Of a stretch of DNA of 64,000 nt, positions 48,801-59,894 are shown piece after piece (position 1 is the first letter of the stretch; each line of letters begins with the position of its first letter). The notes under the pieces were generated by a model. It did not search any database and was not told the DNA's origin. It saw only the letters and a list, made by a program, of their open reading frames with translations. The position numbers and the translations under genes were made by a program. Source of the DNA: Nissolia schottii (lineage: Eukaryota; Streptophyta; Magnoliopsida; Fabales; Fabaceae); NCBI GenBank assembly GCA_003254905.1, contig QANU01072397.1, positions 721,934-785,933 on the forward strand, read 5' to 3'.

Positions 48801-51800
48801 CATAACATGATCCCTTTCTGGGTTCAATTGGTTAACTATGTTTGCATCTGCTTCTACTTGAATATCTAATAAATGGCTAGGTATAGAACCAGAAGGATTC
48901 CTTGATGGAAGTTGGAATGTCTCTGACAGATTAGTATCACGGGCACGCTTGGAAGGGCCAGCTGAAAACAGTTGACCACCACTGACTTCATTATTATCAC
49001 AGTCAACTGTAGTTCTTTCAGCATTGTCTGCCTGTTGCATGCTTAAATGTGACCTGTTAGCTGTGATTACCCCGTCATCCAACCTGCGCTTGCGTGCACT
49101 AGGGCCTTGTGATTCATGGGAACCTGTGCGATCACCAACCTCACTTCCAGAAGGGCATTCAGTCAAGTTCATCGGTGAACAGGATGGCCCACTAGCCATT
49201 TTAAGATTTGAATCTAAATTTTTATTGGATAACAGTTGCCTTTTATCAGATGTTGTAGCCTCATCATGGTCTCCAGCCGGCTCTTTTTCAACACCATCAG
49301 CAGCAGTCCACTCATTGATCGCACTAGCTGCACTTATTCCTCGTGTTGAAGCCATTTTCTTGCTTGTTTGAGGAGTGTCAATTCCACTGGGGGCCAAATG
49401 AACAGGGCGGAGGACAGTCAAGAAATCCCACACTCTAACTGTGGCACCACATAAGCTACAATCTAACAAAGGCAACCTAGATTCACAATTAAATTCTGAA
49501 CCCATCACATCATTGTCCCCATTATCTTTCCTGGAAGAAGTTGAAAATTCCTTCCTGCTTGGAGCAGAGCCGTTGGCTGGATCAGAGCTGTAACCATTTT
49601 TAGCAGATTCAGCAGACTGTTCTTCACAGTCAAGTGCATTAGGAAGCCATCTTTGCTCCCATCCACAAAGACTTATGAGCTTTTGGGCCTATTGAAATGG
49701 AATATTAATCTATAAGGATGAGCATAATAAAACGAAAAACCAAACTGGAATAGACTAGACTAGAATAAACAATTCCGATGAAAAGGTATTAGGGAAAATC
49801 TTACATAAGAATATGAATGAAGAGCCTGCTCTCCAGTAAAGTCCATTCCAGATGTATTTTCTACTCTGTAGCAAATTTCCCCGGCTGTCGGAATTTGCAA
49901 TTGAGCAAGAAAGCGGTCAATTTGAGGGCCATGTGTAACCCGCATCTGCTCAACTGCAGACAATGATACAACAGGGAGGGAGAAAAACTGCAGGAGTCCA
50001 TCACACCGATCCTTAAAACCACCAATTAGAGCTGAAGCTGAAGTAGGAGGGAACTGCACCAAGCTCTCTGGGCAACTATTACCTCTCCAAGGACAGGTGA
50101 CTGTGTGCCCTCCATCAAGCTTTTTAAAAAGTTCTTCATTGGAAGCATCAGCTTCACCAGATATATAGAAAACAAGAATCAACGCCCAGAAAGTAGCAAT
50201 GGAATCAAGTGGCATAAAAGTCAACATAAGACGGATTATGTTAAGTACAAGAACAAAAACACGGAAACAATAACAATATAGTAAACTCTTTTTATTGAAT
50301 ATCAACTAGGATTGATACTACAATAGGTTCAAAATACACATTAAGGACAACATAATCTAACATGGGGGGCCAGTGCACGAGGACCATATAATCTAACATG
50401 AAAGCAGTAAAATTAAAACCTCCAATAGCATTTTCAGTTATAATGTCATTGTCAAGTTTCATCCCAGAATAGGTAAGTTTCAGAAAGATAGAACCAAAGC
50501 TTGAGCTATCAACCAAAAACAATGCCCTGCAACCAGTTCTAGAAGCACCCCAGATACACAAGAGGCCTACGAATTATATCTCCTATGACATACGCAACAC
50601 AAAACTTAACCACTGCTAGCCAAACAGCCAAAACCAGCATTCTGGATGAAGAAACAAACCAATATACATTTATACACTGAAGAGAGATTTGAGTTGGGCC
50701 AAAACCCAGCTGAACAAGCAATCCACTAACATAGGAAGCAAAACTTTAGCCATAATAATATCCTCACCTTCAATAGAATAAGCCGAGGAAGAAGTAAAAT
50801 CTAACTGTGCACCACATATCTCACACTCAATCTTAGCAACATCAACATTCACCCAGCCTCTCTTGGCACAAGCCAATGAGCCAGCAACCTGAAAAAGGAA
50901 TAGAATGATGTTATATGGCTGTTATACGGAAGTTAAGTAGTGTTAACATATAAAGTCATCCACTTGCCTCTACCCCCAATAACTTAAGCTTCTAAGAGAG
51001 TTGGTTCATGACATGGTATCAAAACCTCCAACAAAGTAACATAGAGATCAATTTTTCTGCTCCCATTCTTCTAAATAAAATAAGTTGAATTTCAACACAA
51101 TATAAGTGGACCAATGCATTGTCCACATTTCAAGCCCAAATAACTCTTCCATGAGGGAGTGTGCTAAGACATAAAGTTATTCATGTGTGTCTACCAAATT
51201 GCTTAAGCTTTTAGGAGAGCTGGTTAATGAAAGTAGTTAGCAATTACTGTTTAGTAACAAATTGTAGTAGGGTGGTTATCAATGTGCAAAATAAGGGTAA
51301 CTATCAATGTGCAACGACTTTTCTTTCTCTCTGGATTGTCCCGATTAACGAAGTTCCCCCCCCCCCCTTTCTCTCTCTCAAATCTCTCTACCTTTCTTCA
51401 CCATAATACAATGAATGACCAAACTAAGTACAAATTTCCCAATACAACCATAACCGTCTAAACCTGATTGCTACCAGCATACTTTCCCGTTCTAACACTT
51501 ACTAAAATGCCAGCAACCGCATCTCATTCCAATTATTTTCAAAATAAAAACCACCTCTTTCTTTTCCTAATACCTCACTCTCACTAAGGTTTTTTAATAT
51601 AAACTGTTTCCAACTAAAAACAAACTAATCCAAAACACGAACCAAACAATTCAACCACATCATAAAACAGGAGAAGAAGCCAACGAACCTTGGGCAATTT
51701 CCCAGCGAGCTTGAAGGTGGAAAGGCGCCGGAGCAAATCGCCCCGTTCCCAGGGCCGACAGGAAGGGTTCGAAGCTGGTTGCAGCGCCGAGGCGGCGACG

Positions 51801-52008
51801 ACCAAAAGCGAATCCGCACTCGATATCCCTTTCCCGCGACCCTTTCCGTCGCCGGCAGCGTTAGCCGGAAAGGCCGGCGACGACGCTCCCGCAGAGCTGA
51901 CAGAATGAAGAAAATAAAAATAATATCACCAACAATTAGCAAAAAAAAAAAAAACCGAGAAATCGAGAAACCCTAGAAAAAAATTGGAGAGTGTAAAATT
52001 GAATTGAA

Positions 52009-52049
<41 letters not shown>

Positions 52050-52145
52050 AGCAGCAGGAGTTGGAGGAGAAGATGGTGGTTTGGGGAGAGAGGAATTGGT
52101 ATTCGAATTAGGGTTCGCAGAGGTGACACCGTCTTCATTCATCAT
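45849..52145 (-). CDS. ZC3HC1/NIPA-like C3HC zinc-finger protein (ILP1/MEM1 type)
   Basis: Seven exons, 52145-52048, 51896-51689, 50888-50768, 50151-49805, 49688-47993, 46729-46479 and 45920-45849, join in phase to 930 residues. The first zinc finger is C124, C127, H158, C162 (IECEICGAQLDF ... GGHTVTCPWRGNSC), the BIR-like C3HC domain, preceded by PSCRPWERGDLLRRL. The second, Rsm1-type finger has C335 and C338 (LLDCSLCGA) but its H843 and C847 (DPIKLHNDCCPW) lie about 500 residues later. The gap is a Ser/Asp/Glu-rich disordered region in the large exon 5, with an RKRRL basic patch. Animal ZC3HC1 has a similar but shorter insertion, serves at the nuclear basket and was described as an F-box-like protein. 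Arabidopsis relatives act in DNA repair and methylation control. Nuclear location is inferred. Alternative start: the second ATG at 52142. Confidence 0.92.
50941..51231 (+). mobile_element. Small TRIM element in intron 2 of the ZC3HC1-like gene
   Basis: Direct repeats 50941-51013 (starts TGTTAACATATAAAGTC, ends TTCATGACA) and about 51162-51231 (starts TGCTAAGACATAAAGTT) are flanked by an exact AGTAG duplication at 50936-50940 and 51232-51236. The primer site TGGTATCAAAACC follows the first repeat at 51014; ATGAGGGAG, a polypurine tract, precedes the second. Total length 291 bases, non-coding. It lies antisense to the host gene. Confidence 0.88.
51356..51367. repeat. Poly(C) run
   Basis: Twelve C in a row inside intron 2, followed by a TTTCTCTCTCTC tract. 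Confidence 0.9.
52013..52046. repeat. (GA)n microsatellite at the intron 1 donor of the ZC3HC1-like gene
   Basis: On the gene strand exon 1 ends GCTGCTAG and the intron begins GTCTCTCT, so the CT run starts at the donor itself. Confidence 0.93.
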
Positions 52146-52907
52146 CTTCTTCCTATTCTACTACTACTTCGATTTTTGGCTTTGATTTTTGATGTCACGC
52201 TTTTTTCCCCTTTCCTCGTGTGTATTGCGTTCTCTGCTTCACTCTTGTTTTGTTCCCTCTCTTTTTCGTTCTACCAACTTGTTCTTCTGCCTGTGACTTC
52301 CGCTTTGGACGCTTTTGCCCCTTGTGGATTTTCGTTTTACAATTAAAGAGTATTTCCGTTTTTAAACCATCATTATTCGGGTGGGTAAAAGACACTTTGT
52401 GCTGACGTGAGGGAAATGAAAATGCGTGTGGTAACAGCGTACTCCCCAGGAGGATGCGAGCGGTTTTTTCACATAAATTAATTTTTCAGAACATGGGTAA
52501 TACAAATATGTTCTTTTGGGCTAAAATTGTCATACAGTTCGGGGGCTTAAAATCGTCACCATTGACCACGCGGGTTAATTGGCTAAAATTGAATGCATTT
52601 GAAGCAGGTAATGCAACAAAGACTAAATGCATTTAATGCCACCTTATTCTTTTTATTTTTCTCTTTTTTCTTTTTCTTTTTAAGGCCAAAATTTTGGCTA
52701 TAAATAGCCAAGCCTCCGAGGCTTCCCTATCTACAAATCCATCCTCAAAATTCTTCAGTTTTCATAAGTTTTCGGTTCTAGTTGTGCACACTGCGATTAC
52801 CCTTTCGGACTCAGGAAATATAGGAGGAGCACACCAAAGCTACGAGAATATTTTTCTCTTCACTTCCACCGATTTTAAACCATTTGCTCAAGCCATTTAG
52901 AGAGAGC
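52146..52907 (+). other. 5' flank of the ZC3HC1-like gene and an LTR-like fragment
   Basis: To about 52420: upstream region of the minus-strand gene. From about 52600, LTR-like sequence: TTTGGCTATAAATAGCCAAG (a TATA box in a short palindrome) followed by the palindrome AAGCCTCCGAGGCTT, a leader-like CT-rich stretch and ATTTAGAGAGAG. It stops where the CTGAGCG-bearing LTR begins. It probably belongs to a different LTR family. Confidence 0.45.
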
Positions 52908-54068
52908 GCTCAGCGATATAGTACATTTCGCTCAGCGAGTAATCATTACATCGTTGAGCGGCTGTACCCTTGCGCTGAGCGAAAGTGCCATTCCGGGGCC
53001 TATAAATAGAGGGCTCCCCTGCAGCTTTGAAGACATCCTTGGCATCCATTTTCACTTCCTTTATTCCACTTCATTCACTCCATATTCTAGTTAAGTTAGG
53101 TGTAGAAAGGTAACTAGGGTTTAGAAGAATTCCTTTAAGGAATTGCTGCCGAAATTGCTACGATTGGAGAGGTGGTGAACGTGTGGAGACAATTCACCAC
53201 TCCCCTTCAATTCACATTTGTTCTAAATCCTAGTAAGCTTGTACTCTATTTATGATTATGACTAGCTAAAACTTTTATTGTTGGGATTTGATGTGCTTTA
53301 TTTCTTAAATGTACCCGCCTTAACTTATGTTTATGATTCTATGAATGTCTTATGATTTTAATGATTGATCTCATACTTAATGCTAGCTTTTATTAGTACT
53401 TTGATTCTTAACTTGAGACTTGCTTGTATGGACGGAAGTTATGCTTGTTGAGTTATAACCAAGATAAGAACAACAGTGCTATGCTAAGCTTGATTCTATG
53501 CTTAAAGATTGCGAACGGAAGTTACAATTGTTTGAGCTAGACCTAGATCAATTCATTTGGTTCTTAATTGCCATAACTGGAAACCAAGAACTAATCGCTT
53601 TAACACCCGCATTAACGTCAAGTTACTTTGTTAAGTTGTACAAGACATTTGACAAATTAATAAAGGAACTTGTGATCTTAACATGCTTGAGAAAAGATGA
53701 TTAAGTTAAGAACTGGTGGCGATAAAATCAAAAGACTCATAGGTCATAGTCATAAAGTTAATGGTTGCATTTAGAAACATTGTCACTAAAAATCCCAACA
53801 TCTTTCTTGCCTTGCTTAAACTAAACACCACTATTGTTTTATTATTACTTTGTTTACTACTGGTTCTTCCGTAAGTTTAAACAACAAATCCAACCATTAA
53901 TTTTCTATAAGCTTAAAGTAACATCAAGACAGTTGTTTTATAACCCACAATCCCTGAGGAGACGATTATACCCGACTATACTGCAATCGGATCCCTTGAG
54001 GATCTGAAAGTTGTAGAAAGGATATATTAAACACGAGAGCACACTTATTGCGGAAAAAGCTTTCATCA
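52908..54068 (+). repeat. Athila-like LTR, plus orientation, 5'-truncated
   Basis: This block begins in an array of four (C/T)GCT(C/G)AGCG-type motifs and is followed by the TATA box CCTATAAATAGAGG (52999). It ends CCCTTGAGGATCTGAAAG ... GCTTTCATCA at 54068. The same end in the 5' LTR of the neighbouring element (minus strand, ending at 59895) reads CCCTTGTGGATCTGAAAG ... GCTTTCATCA. It is thus a relative of that LTR in the opposite direction, lacking its first several hundred bases (U3). No internal region follows. Confidence 0.72.
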
Positions 54069-54868
54069 ACAAGTAAACTACAATAATGACCAAAATCCCA
54101 ACAACAAGAGGATTAGGAATCCATCTTACAACAGTATCTCGGAGGCAAGTTTTAGACGCTTACCATGACACGTAATCACGCCGTCATGACAGTGGTTCGC
54201 CGAGCTTTCTCGATCTCCCGGCTCTTTCACAGGCCTCCTCTTTGTTGCTAAACTAACCTAAACTAAAGATTACAAAGGAAAATATAAAAGAATGGAATTT
54301 GGAAGAAGAGATGGGGTGCTGGATGATGCTCCTCGAAGTGGCATGGCCTCCTCTATTTATAGGCAAATTCTGGGTCCATCACTTAGCGGTTTTGATGTCA
54401 CCGCTGAGCGATTAAGCTGTTATCACTGAGCGGCTTGTACTTTATCGCTCAGCGGCTTATCCCTTTACGCGGCTTAATAAATGCGCCAGCAGCTTTTGCA
54501 GGGGCGGCACCGCAATCCAGCTGGCGCCAGCCTGGCGCATTTAATGCGGCGGCTACAAGTGGCTCCGGTGGCAGGATCGCTGAGCGGCCAGGGTACAATG
54601 GCTGAGCGATGCTTGTCTTTAGTGCGCTGAGCGAGCCTTCTATACCGCTGAGCGGTCCTTCGCTGATTTATCTTTTAAGCTCTTTTCCATTTTTGCCCTT
54701 TTTCTTCATTCTTTATGGGATTCTTCTTCATAAATTATGCTTGCATCCATTCTTCAAAATTCTTTTAAAATCCTACAAAAATGGGGAATTCATTAGATAA
54801 TTCTTTAAAACATAAGCGAATAAGTGCCATTTTAATAAGTCAGAATTGCGTAAATTGGGCACTTATCA
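54069..54868 (-). repeat. Truncated 3' LTR of Athila-like element
   Basis: Matches 60690-61438 closely over its length and begins TGATAAGTGCCC at 54868. The last roughly 740 bases present in the other LTR are missing; instead an opposite-orientation LTR ends exactly at 54068. Confidence 0.88.
54383..54655 (-). promoter_or_regulatory. CTGAGCG motif array in U3, upstream of TATA
   Basis: About eight copies of CGCTGAGCG or one-base variants (e.g. CACTGAGCGG, CGCTCAGCGG) lie within 275 bases. They are immediately 5', in LTR orientation, of the TATA box CTATAAATAGAGG at 54363-54351. The same motif appears about six times in the 5' LTR (60995-61228) and four times in the plus-orientation LTR (52908-52985), always just upstream of TATA. 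Confidence 0.6.
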
Positions 54869-54880
54869 CTCCCCCTGACT
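54869..54880 (-). other. Polypurine tract of Athila-like element
   Basis: AGTCAGGGGGAG on the minus strand directly abuts the 3' LTR start. A near-identical TAAGTCAGGGGGAG occurs again at 55532-55519. Confidence 0.75.
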
Positions 54881-56889
54881 TAAGACCTTGTTTGTCCTCA
54901 AACAAGGGGTGATAGAATCATTTTATAAGAAATCAATGCTTATGAACAATCAGTTAATGCAATGAATTGAAATATTTCAGACAGTTTAAGCTTGAGGCCC
55001 ATGAGACATCATAGAAGAACCTTAACATAATCAAATGCACAATTACTTGAATGCTATAACAAATCACACTATCCAATGTCTTGTCCATCAAGGAAATTCT
55101 ATTTATTGCACAATGGTCAGTGGACCAATTTAGGGTGAGTGTTTTTGCTCAATGTCACCATTGAATCACAACAATTTAAATTTGTTACCTGTCTCACCAT
55201 TCAATGCATAGTATGGTCATGCAAGGATCACAGAAGGAATTTCAAGGGTTGTAACGTGGCCAGGCTACAAAGAAAATTGGTTTTTCTAGTTATGCAAAAG
55301 TTTCTAATTAAGAGAGCAATGAAAACCAATTTCTTGTTGTCACCTGTTCTTTTCTCCAACTCTGTTTCTTACCCCTTTATTCTCCTTGTTCTTTTCCTCA
55401 ATCCTTTTTTTCTTTTTTCTTCTTTTTGTTTTTGGATTGGGAATAAGATTTTTATCCTTTTCTGCTTGCTTCTGTTCTTTTGACTTCTTTATTCTTTCCT
55501 ACTTTTACCCATCCCTGTCTCCCCCTGACTTAGATCTTTGCTCATAATCCAATTTGAAATGCTCTCTTAATTTAGAAATTAAGGGAAATCATTGTTTTTC
55601 TTTTAAGGCTTAGGGATTATGAAACAAGAAATTTCTTATTTTAGGCTCAAATGGGGTGGCAAAGGATGTTCCTAATTATGGTAGGCTTTATTTGGCCAAG
55701 TGGGTTTTAAAATCTAAAGAACAAAATGCCTTGATCATTTCCTATTATTTCCATAAAATTTATCAAAATTAGAGACTCAAACAAATTCAATTGTGCAAAA
55801 ACAATGGTGATTCTCTCTATCTCACTAAGTGTTTAGGCTCACTCCCTTACTTGGTTAGGTTTTATTTCCTTGATTTAAAAACACCTTCAATGTTATGCTT
55901 ATGCAAACAAGTAGATAAATGCATATGAACATGTTCATGGTATCTATGGGTGCACTCACAAGGTCTATTATGGATACTGAAACAATTCAATTCATGATGT
56001 GTTATGTGTTCATGCATCAAATCCACGTATAATAAACTATTACTTTTGTTTTCAAACAAACAAGTCTTAAACATATAATTTATCCTAACTACGGAAATTA
56101 ATTAAGTAAGGTGCTAGAAAATTAAAAATGCTCCCTGTTTTATGGTGAATAGGTTCCTTGACGTAGCCTCCTTTTCAGCTGTTTAGGCTACTTCATCTTG
56201 CTTCAATGTTTTAAGGAGATAGAGGCTCATCTTCTCCAAGAATCATGCTCTTCGTCCTCTAGAGTATGTCTTTCTTTTGTTGTTTTTAGGAATCTTCATT
56301 GGTTGTTCTTTGACCTACAAAAACAATCCAAAAATTTCCTTTCTTCCAAGTAGCATTAGAGAGATCACGGTTTTATTTTGAATCCTTTTGTAGACAGAAT
56401 TCCCTACCACTACGGACAGAATTTCCCACTTATCGTGGATAGAATTTCCCACAGTGATTTATGGATTCAAAATAAAACATGTCATTGTTCTTAAGGTGCT
56501 TTTTGAAAAGATTTTATTCTTTAAAATGTTCCATTTTTAAGCAACTAAGAATTTTACTATTAAATCATGTGCACCTTTTCAGACAATTGTTTGCAAGGTT
56601 CAAAATCAGTCATTGGTTTTAAAATTAAAGTGCTTCAAGTAAGTTTAACTGAAAAAGATCAGCACTTTCAAATTTCAAACCAAATTACCTGATTTTGATA
56701 TCTTTAATTCGTTTTCACCATATTTCATAAAAATATTCTTAACACCTTAAATTAACCTTAAAAATTAATAAACTACTAAAATAATAAAACTCACAAAACA
56801 CTGGGTTGCTTCCCAGGTAGTGCTTAGTTTAACGTCGTTAGCTCGACGCCTTTTTCTTTCTAGCTCCCCTCTTCATCAACGTGTAACTC
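54881..56889 (-). other. 3' non-coding region of Athila-like element
   Basis: AT-rich, no long open frame. It contains the second polypurine-like copy at 55519-55532 and two short phrases, GACAGAATT(T)CCCAC, at 56393-56450. The right end (56800-56870) carries the remnant sequence that follows the pol stop codon in Athila elements. Confidence 0.6.
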
Positions 56890-58230
56890 TAGATAGCAAC
56901 CTAAGAGGGGGTGAATTAGGTTTCTCTTGTTTTTCTCGGATTTTTGGTTCTTTGAAAGATATGAAACCCTAATCCCCAAATTAAGAACAAGACCCAGCAA
57001 TTAACCAAATAATTGATAATGTTAAAGAAGCGAAAATTGTAAATTGCTGAATGTAAAAGTGTAAGGATAAGAAAGATCACACCAGAGATTTATCCTGGTT
57101 CACCTTCAACCACCGAAGGCTACGTCCAGTCCCCTGTTCTGATTCAGGAATTTTTTCACTATGTAAACTTGTGTTGTGTACAACCTCATAACCGAGGCAC
57201 TTACACCGACAACTACAAGAGAACAACCCGTTCCCCTGGTTACACAATGCCCTCACCGAACACTACGGTGATAATCAGAATCTACACCGAACACTACAGC
57301 GTTTACAAAACCACACCGAACACTACGGTGCCACAATTGATTCACAATTGTTGAAGAAGTAATACAATGGCTTTACCAATCCTAAAACTCAGGGTTGGAT
57401 AATCCTGAATAGAAAGCACTTCAGATATAACAGTTAAGGCTCAAAGGGCTTTCTTAAGATTTGGATTGAAACACCATTGCAATTTGATCAGAACTTTGTG
57501 AATATGAAAGTAATAATTGAGTTCTGGAGTGGTGTCTGAGTTTGCATGAGTTTGACACTTATATAGGCATAGGTGCCTCTTCATGAACCATTGCCATGGC
57601 TTCCAAATGCCAAACAACACATTGTTTCATGAAAAAGCACATCAGTTCGTGCATGTAATCGATTAACAAAGTGTGGTAATTGATTACACTCATAACCGTT
57701 ACCAATTTTCAAAATTCAAATGATGGTAATCGATTACCAAGAGTGTGTAATCGATTACACATGCAACAATTACCAATTTTGAAAGTTCATAAGGTGGTAA
57801 TCGATTAACACGAATAGGTAATTGATTACACCTATGAAAAATGTCATAATTTCAAATTTCTTATGATGGTAATCGATTACCATAAGTGTGTAATCAATTA
57901 CACACATAGAAAATGACATGTTTTCAAATTTGTGATGATGGTAATCGATTACATTAAGTGAGTAATCGATTACTCATGTAAAAATGATTTCCAAGTGTTG
58001 CAAACCCTAGAAAAGTGTTGCTATATGAGTTTAGGGTTTTAGCAAAAGTGTTAGACTTGTTAGAATGAAAACCTTATGAGCCATTAACCATGTTATCAAT
58101 AACAAGTGCTAACTATTAAACTCTAAGGTAAAAACACTTGAACCTTCAATATGATGATCGGTTGATCGTTGTAATTCATCAATTATGTTTTTGCCTTTTT
58201 CTTGCTTTTTGGTGATGTGAGTTGTCTTCA
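56890..58230. mobile_element. Foreign LTR-like block with palindrome arrays
   Basis: Sequence unrelated to the surrounding element. It opens with AACCTAAGAGGGGGTGAATT and includes CACCAGAGATTTATCCTGG (57081), three CACCGAACACTACGGTG units (57254, 57285, 57314) and the GTAATCGATTAC array (57654-57973). It resembles legume Sirevirus-type copia LTR sequence in my memory, but I could not find its two ends or a target duplication. It may be a solo LTR or a fragment that replaced pol. Confidence 0.5.
57654..57973. repeat. Five tandem units, each with two GTAATCGATTAC-type palindromes
   Basis: Units of about 71 bases start near 57654, 57724, 57796, 57867 and 57939. In each, a TGGTAATCGATTACCA-like palindrome (the first unit is variant) is followed about 22 bases later by a TGTAATCGATTACACA-like one, then an AAATTT-containing spacer. 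Ten palindromes in total; some have one or two substitutions. Confidence 0.88.
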
Positions 58231-58257
58231 TCAAAGCCAAGCCATCAATGGTCAGAG

Positions 58258-59692
58258 AAAGAATCTTCTTCACACATTGGACCTCCTTCCATGGCTAGAC
58301 TCTTTGGGGTTTAGCTCCGGGTTGGCCGCGAATCTTCTTTTCTTCAATTCCGCCATATTAGTGGCCAATTGTCCCGGTTGTATCTCCAAATTCCTAATAG
58401 AGGCTTCGTTGTTCTTTTGATTAATCATTGATTGTTGCATAAATTGATTAAATGTCTCCTCTATTTTGGAATTTGGATAAACTGCTGGCTGATTCTGATA
58501 TGGGCGGGGTGGTTGATATGGTTGTAGCGGAGCTTTATTAAATGAAGGTCCGGTCTCTTGCCTCCATGACTGTTGAAAATTTTGATTCGGCCCCCTTTGG
58601 AAATTGTTTTGATAGGGCGGCCTTTGCTGGTTGTCAAGGAAGTGAACCTCTTCTTCCCTGAAATGACAGTTAACAGACGGGTGATCACCATTAAAAATTT
58701 CACATTGAAATACCTGTTGCCTTTTTGCATCGCGGTCCTCTCTGATTTGCTTTGGCAACTCGCTTAGGGCCTTTTTCACCTCGTCCATTTGTTGTTGGAG
58801 TTGCTTGTTTTGTGCGAGAATTGCATCGTTTACACCTAGTTCAAGTATGCCTCCTCTTCTAGGTCCTCTGTGGTATTGGCCTTGTTGGTGTGTCAAGGCC
58901 ATGGAATCAATAATGGAGATAGCTTCTTCAGGAGTTTTGGACATTATTTGTCCACCAGCTGCAGCATCAAGCATGAGTTTGTGCTGTTATTGGAGTCCGT
59001 TCCTAAAGATATGAATTTGTGTCCTCGCATCAGACCCATGATTAGGGCATTTTCTCAGCATGGATTTGTACCTCTCCCAGGCCCTACAGAGACTCTCTCC
59101 GGGTGCCTGCACAAAAGTAGAAATTGCAGTCTTTAAATCCATAAATTTAGACTGAGAAAAGTACCTTGCACAAAACATCTCCTCTAATTGATCCCAGTTA
59201 GACAAGATATGTTGTGGTTGATCAAGCAACCATTATTTAGCCTTTCCGATCAGCGTCAAGGAAAACATCCTTAAAAAGATTGATTCTTCGTCCGCCTTTG
59301 ACATTCCCACGGTCCCACAGAGTTCATAGAACTTAGTCAAATGAGCATACGGATCCTCATGCATGATCCAAACCTGTAAAAGGGTTAGCATATAATAATT
59401 GTACCAAACCAGGTTGCATCTGAGGTGACCTTTGCGCTCCAGTGGTTCTGCTCATCCTAATGATGTTTCTAGGGGTAAAGTTTACAAAACCCCTGTTGTC
59501 ACTGGCTCCTGTAGTGTTGCCAGCTCCAGTGTTATCACCAGCTCCAGTGGTTTCAGCCATGGTTTCTTCTTGGTTGGTTGAAGAAGTTGATGATGAAGTT
59601 GTTTCTTGCTCCGCTCTTTGTTTGGCTAGTTGTTTTTTCTTCTTTTTACTATTTTTCCTTGAAGTAGCTTCAATCTCAGGGTCAAACAACAA
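58258..59692 (-). pseudogene. Athila-like gag, broken
   Basis: A Lys/Ser-rich N-terminus near 59690 leads to the retrotransposon gag core: FCARYFSQSKFMDLKTAI, GESLCRAWERYKSMLRKCPNHG and FRNGLQ. Then come DAAAGGQIMSKTPEEAISII and a Gln-rich C-terminal part. Breaks: a 4-base GCAT duplication near 59362 shifts the frame, in-frame TAA stops lie near 59236 and 58985, and the frame ends at 58258 where unrelated sequence starts. Non-functional. Confidence 0.85.
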
Positions 59693-59870
59693 CTGATCTT
59701 TTGAAGTCTTACCTCACAATTGCTAAGAAAAATTCACACTAGCCAAATAAGATTAGAACAAGAGAGTTCACAAAGTAAAAGAAAATTAATAAGATAAGAA
59801 CTATACAATATTTTACAAATAGTCACAATTTTTTAACTAAACAAAACTCAAGCTATGTATTTTTGGCGCA

Positions 59871-59890
59871 ACTCCCCGGCAACAACGCCA
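59871..59890 (-). other. Primer binding site of Athila-like element
   Basis: TGGCGTTGTTGCCGGGGAGT lies four bases inside the 5' LTR end; similar to the TGGCGCCGTTGCCGGGGA site of Athila elements. Confidence 0.8.
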
Positions 59891-59894
59891 AATT

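Noticed and set aside
47943-49508. The 521-residue frame as a complete gene
   Set aside because: It is mainly the large exon 5 of the ZC3HC1-like gene; the frame begins inside the exon and its last residues are intron read-through after the donor at 47993.
57654-57973. CRISPR-like regular repeats
   Set aside because: The spacers are similar to each other and the repeats are short palindromes in plant LTR-like DNA; no cas genes and not a prokaryotic context.
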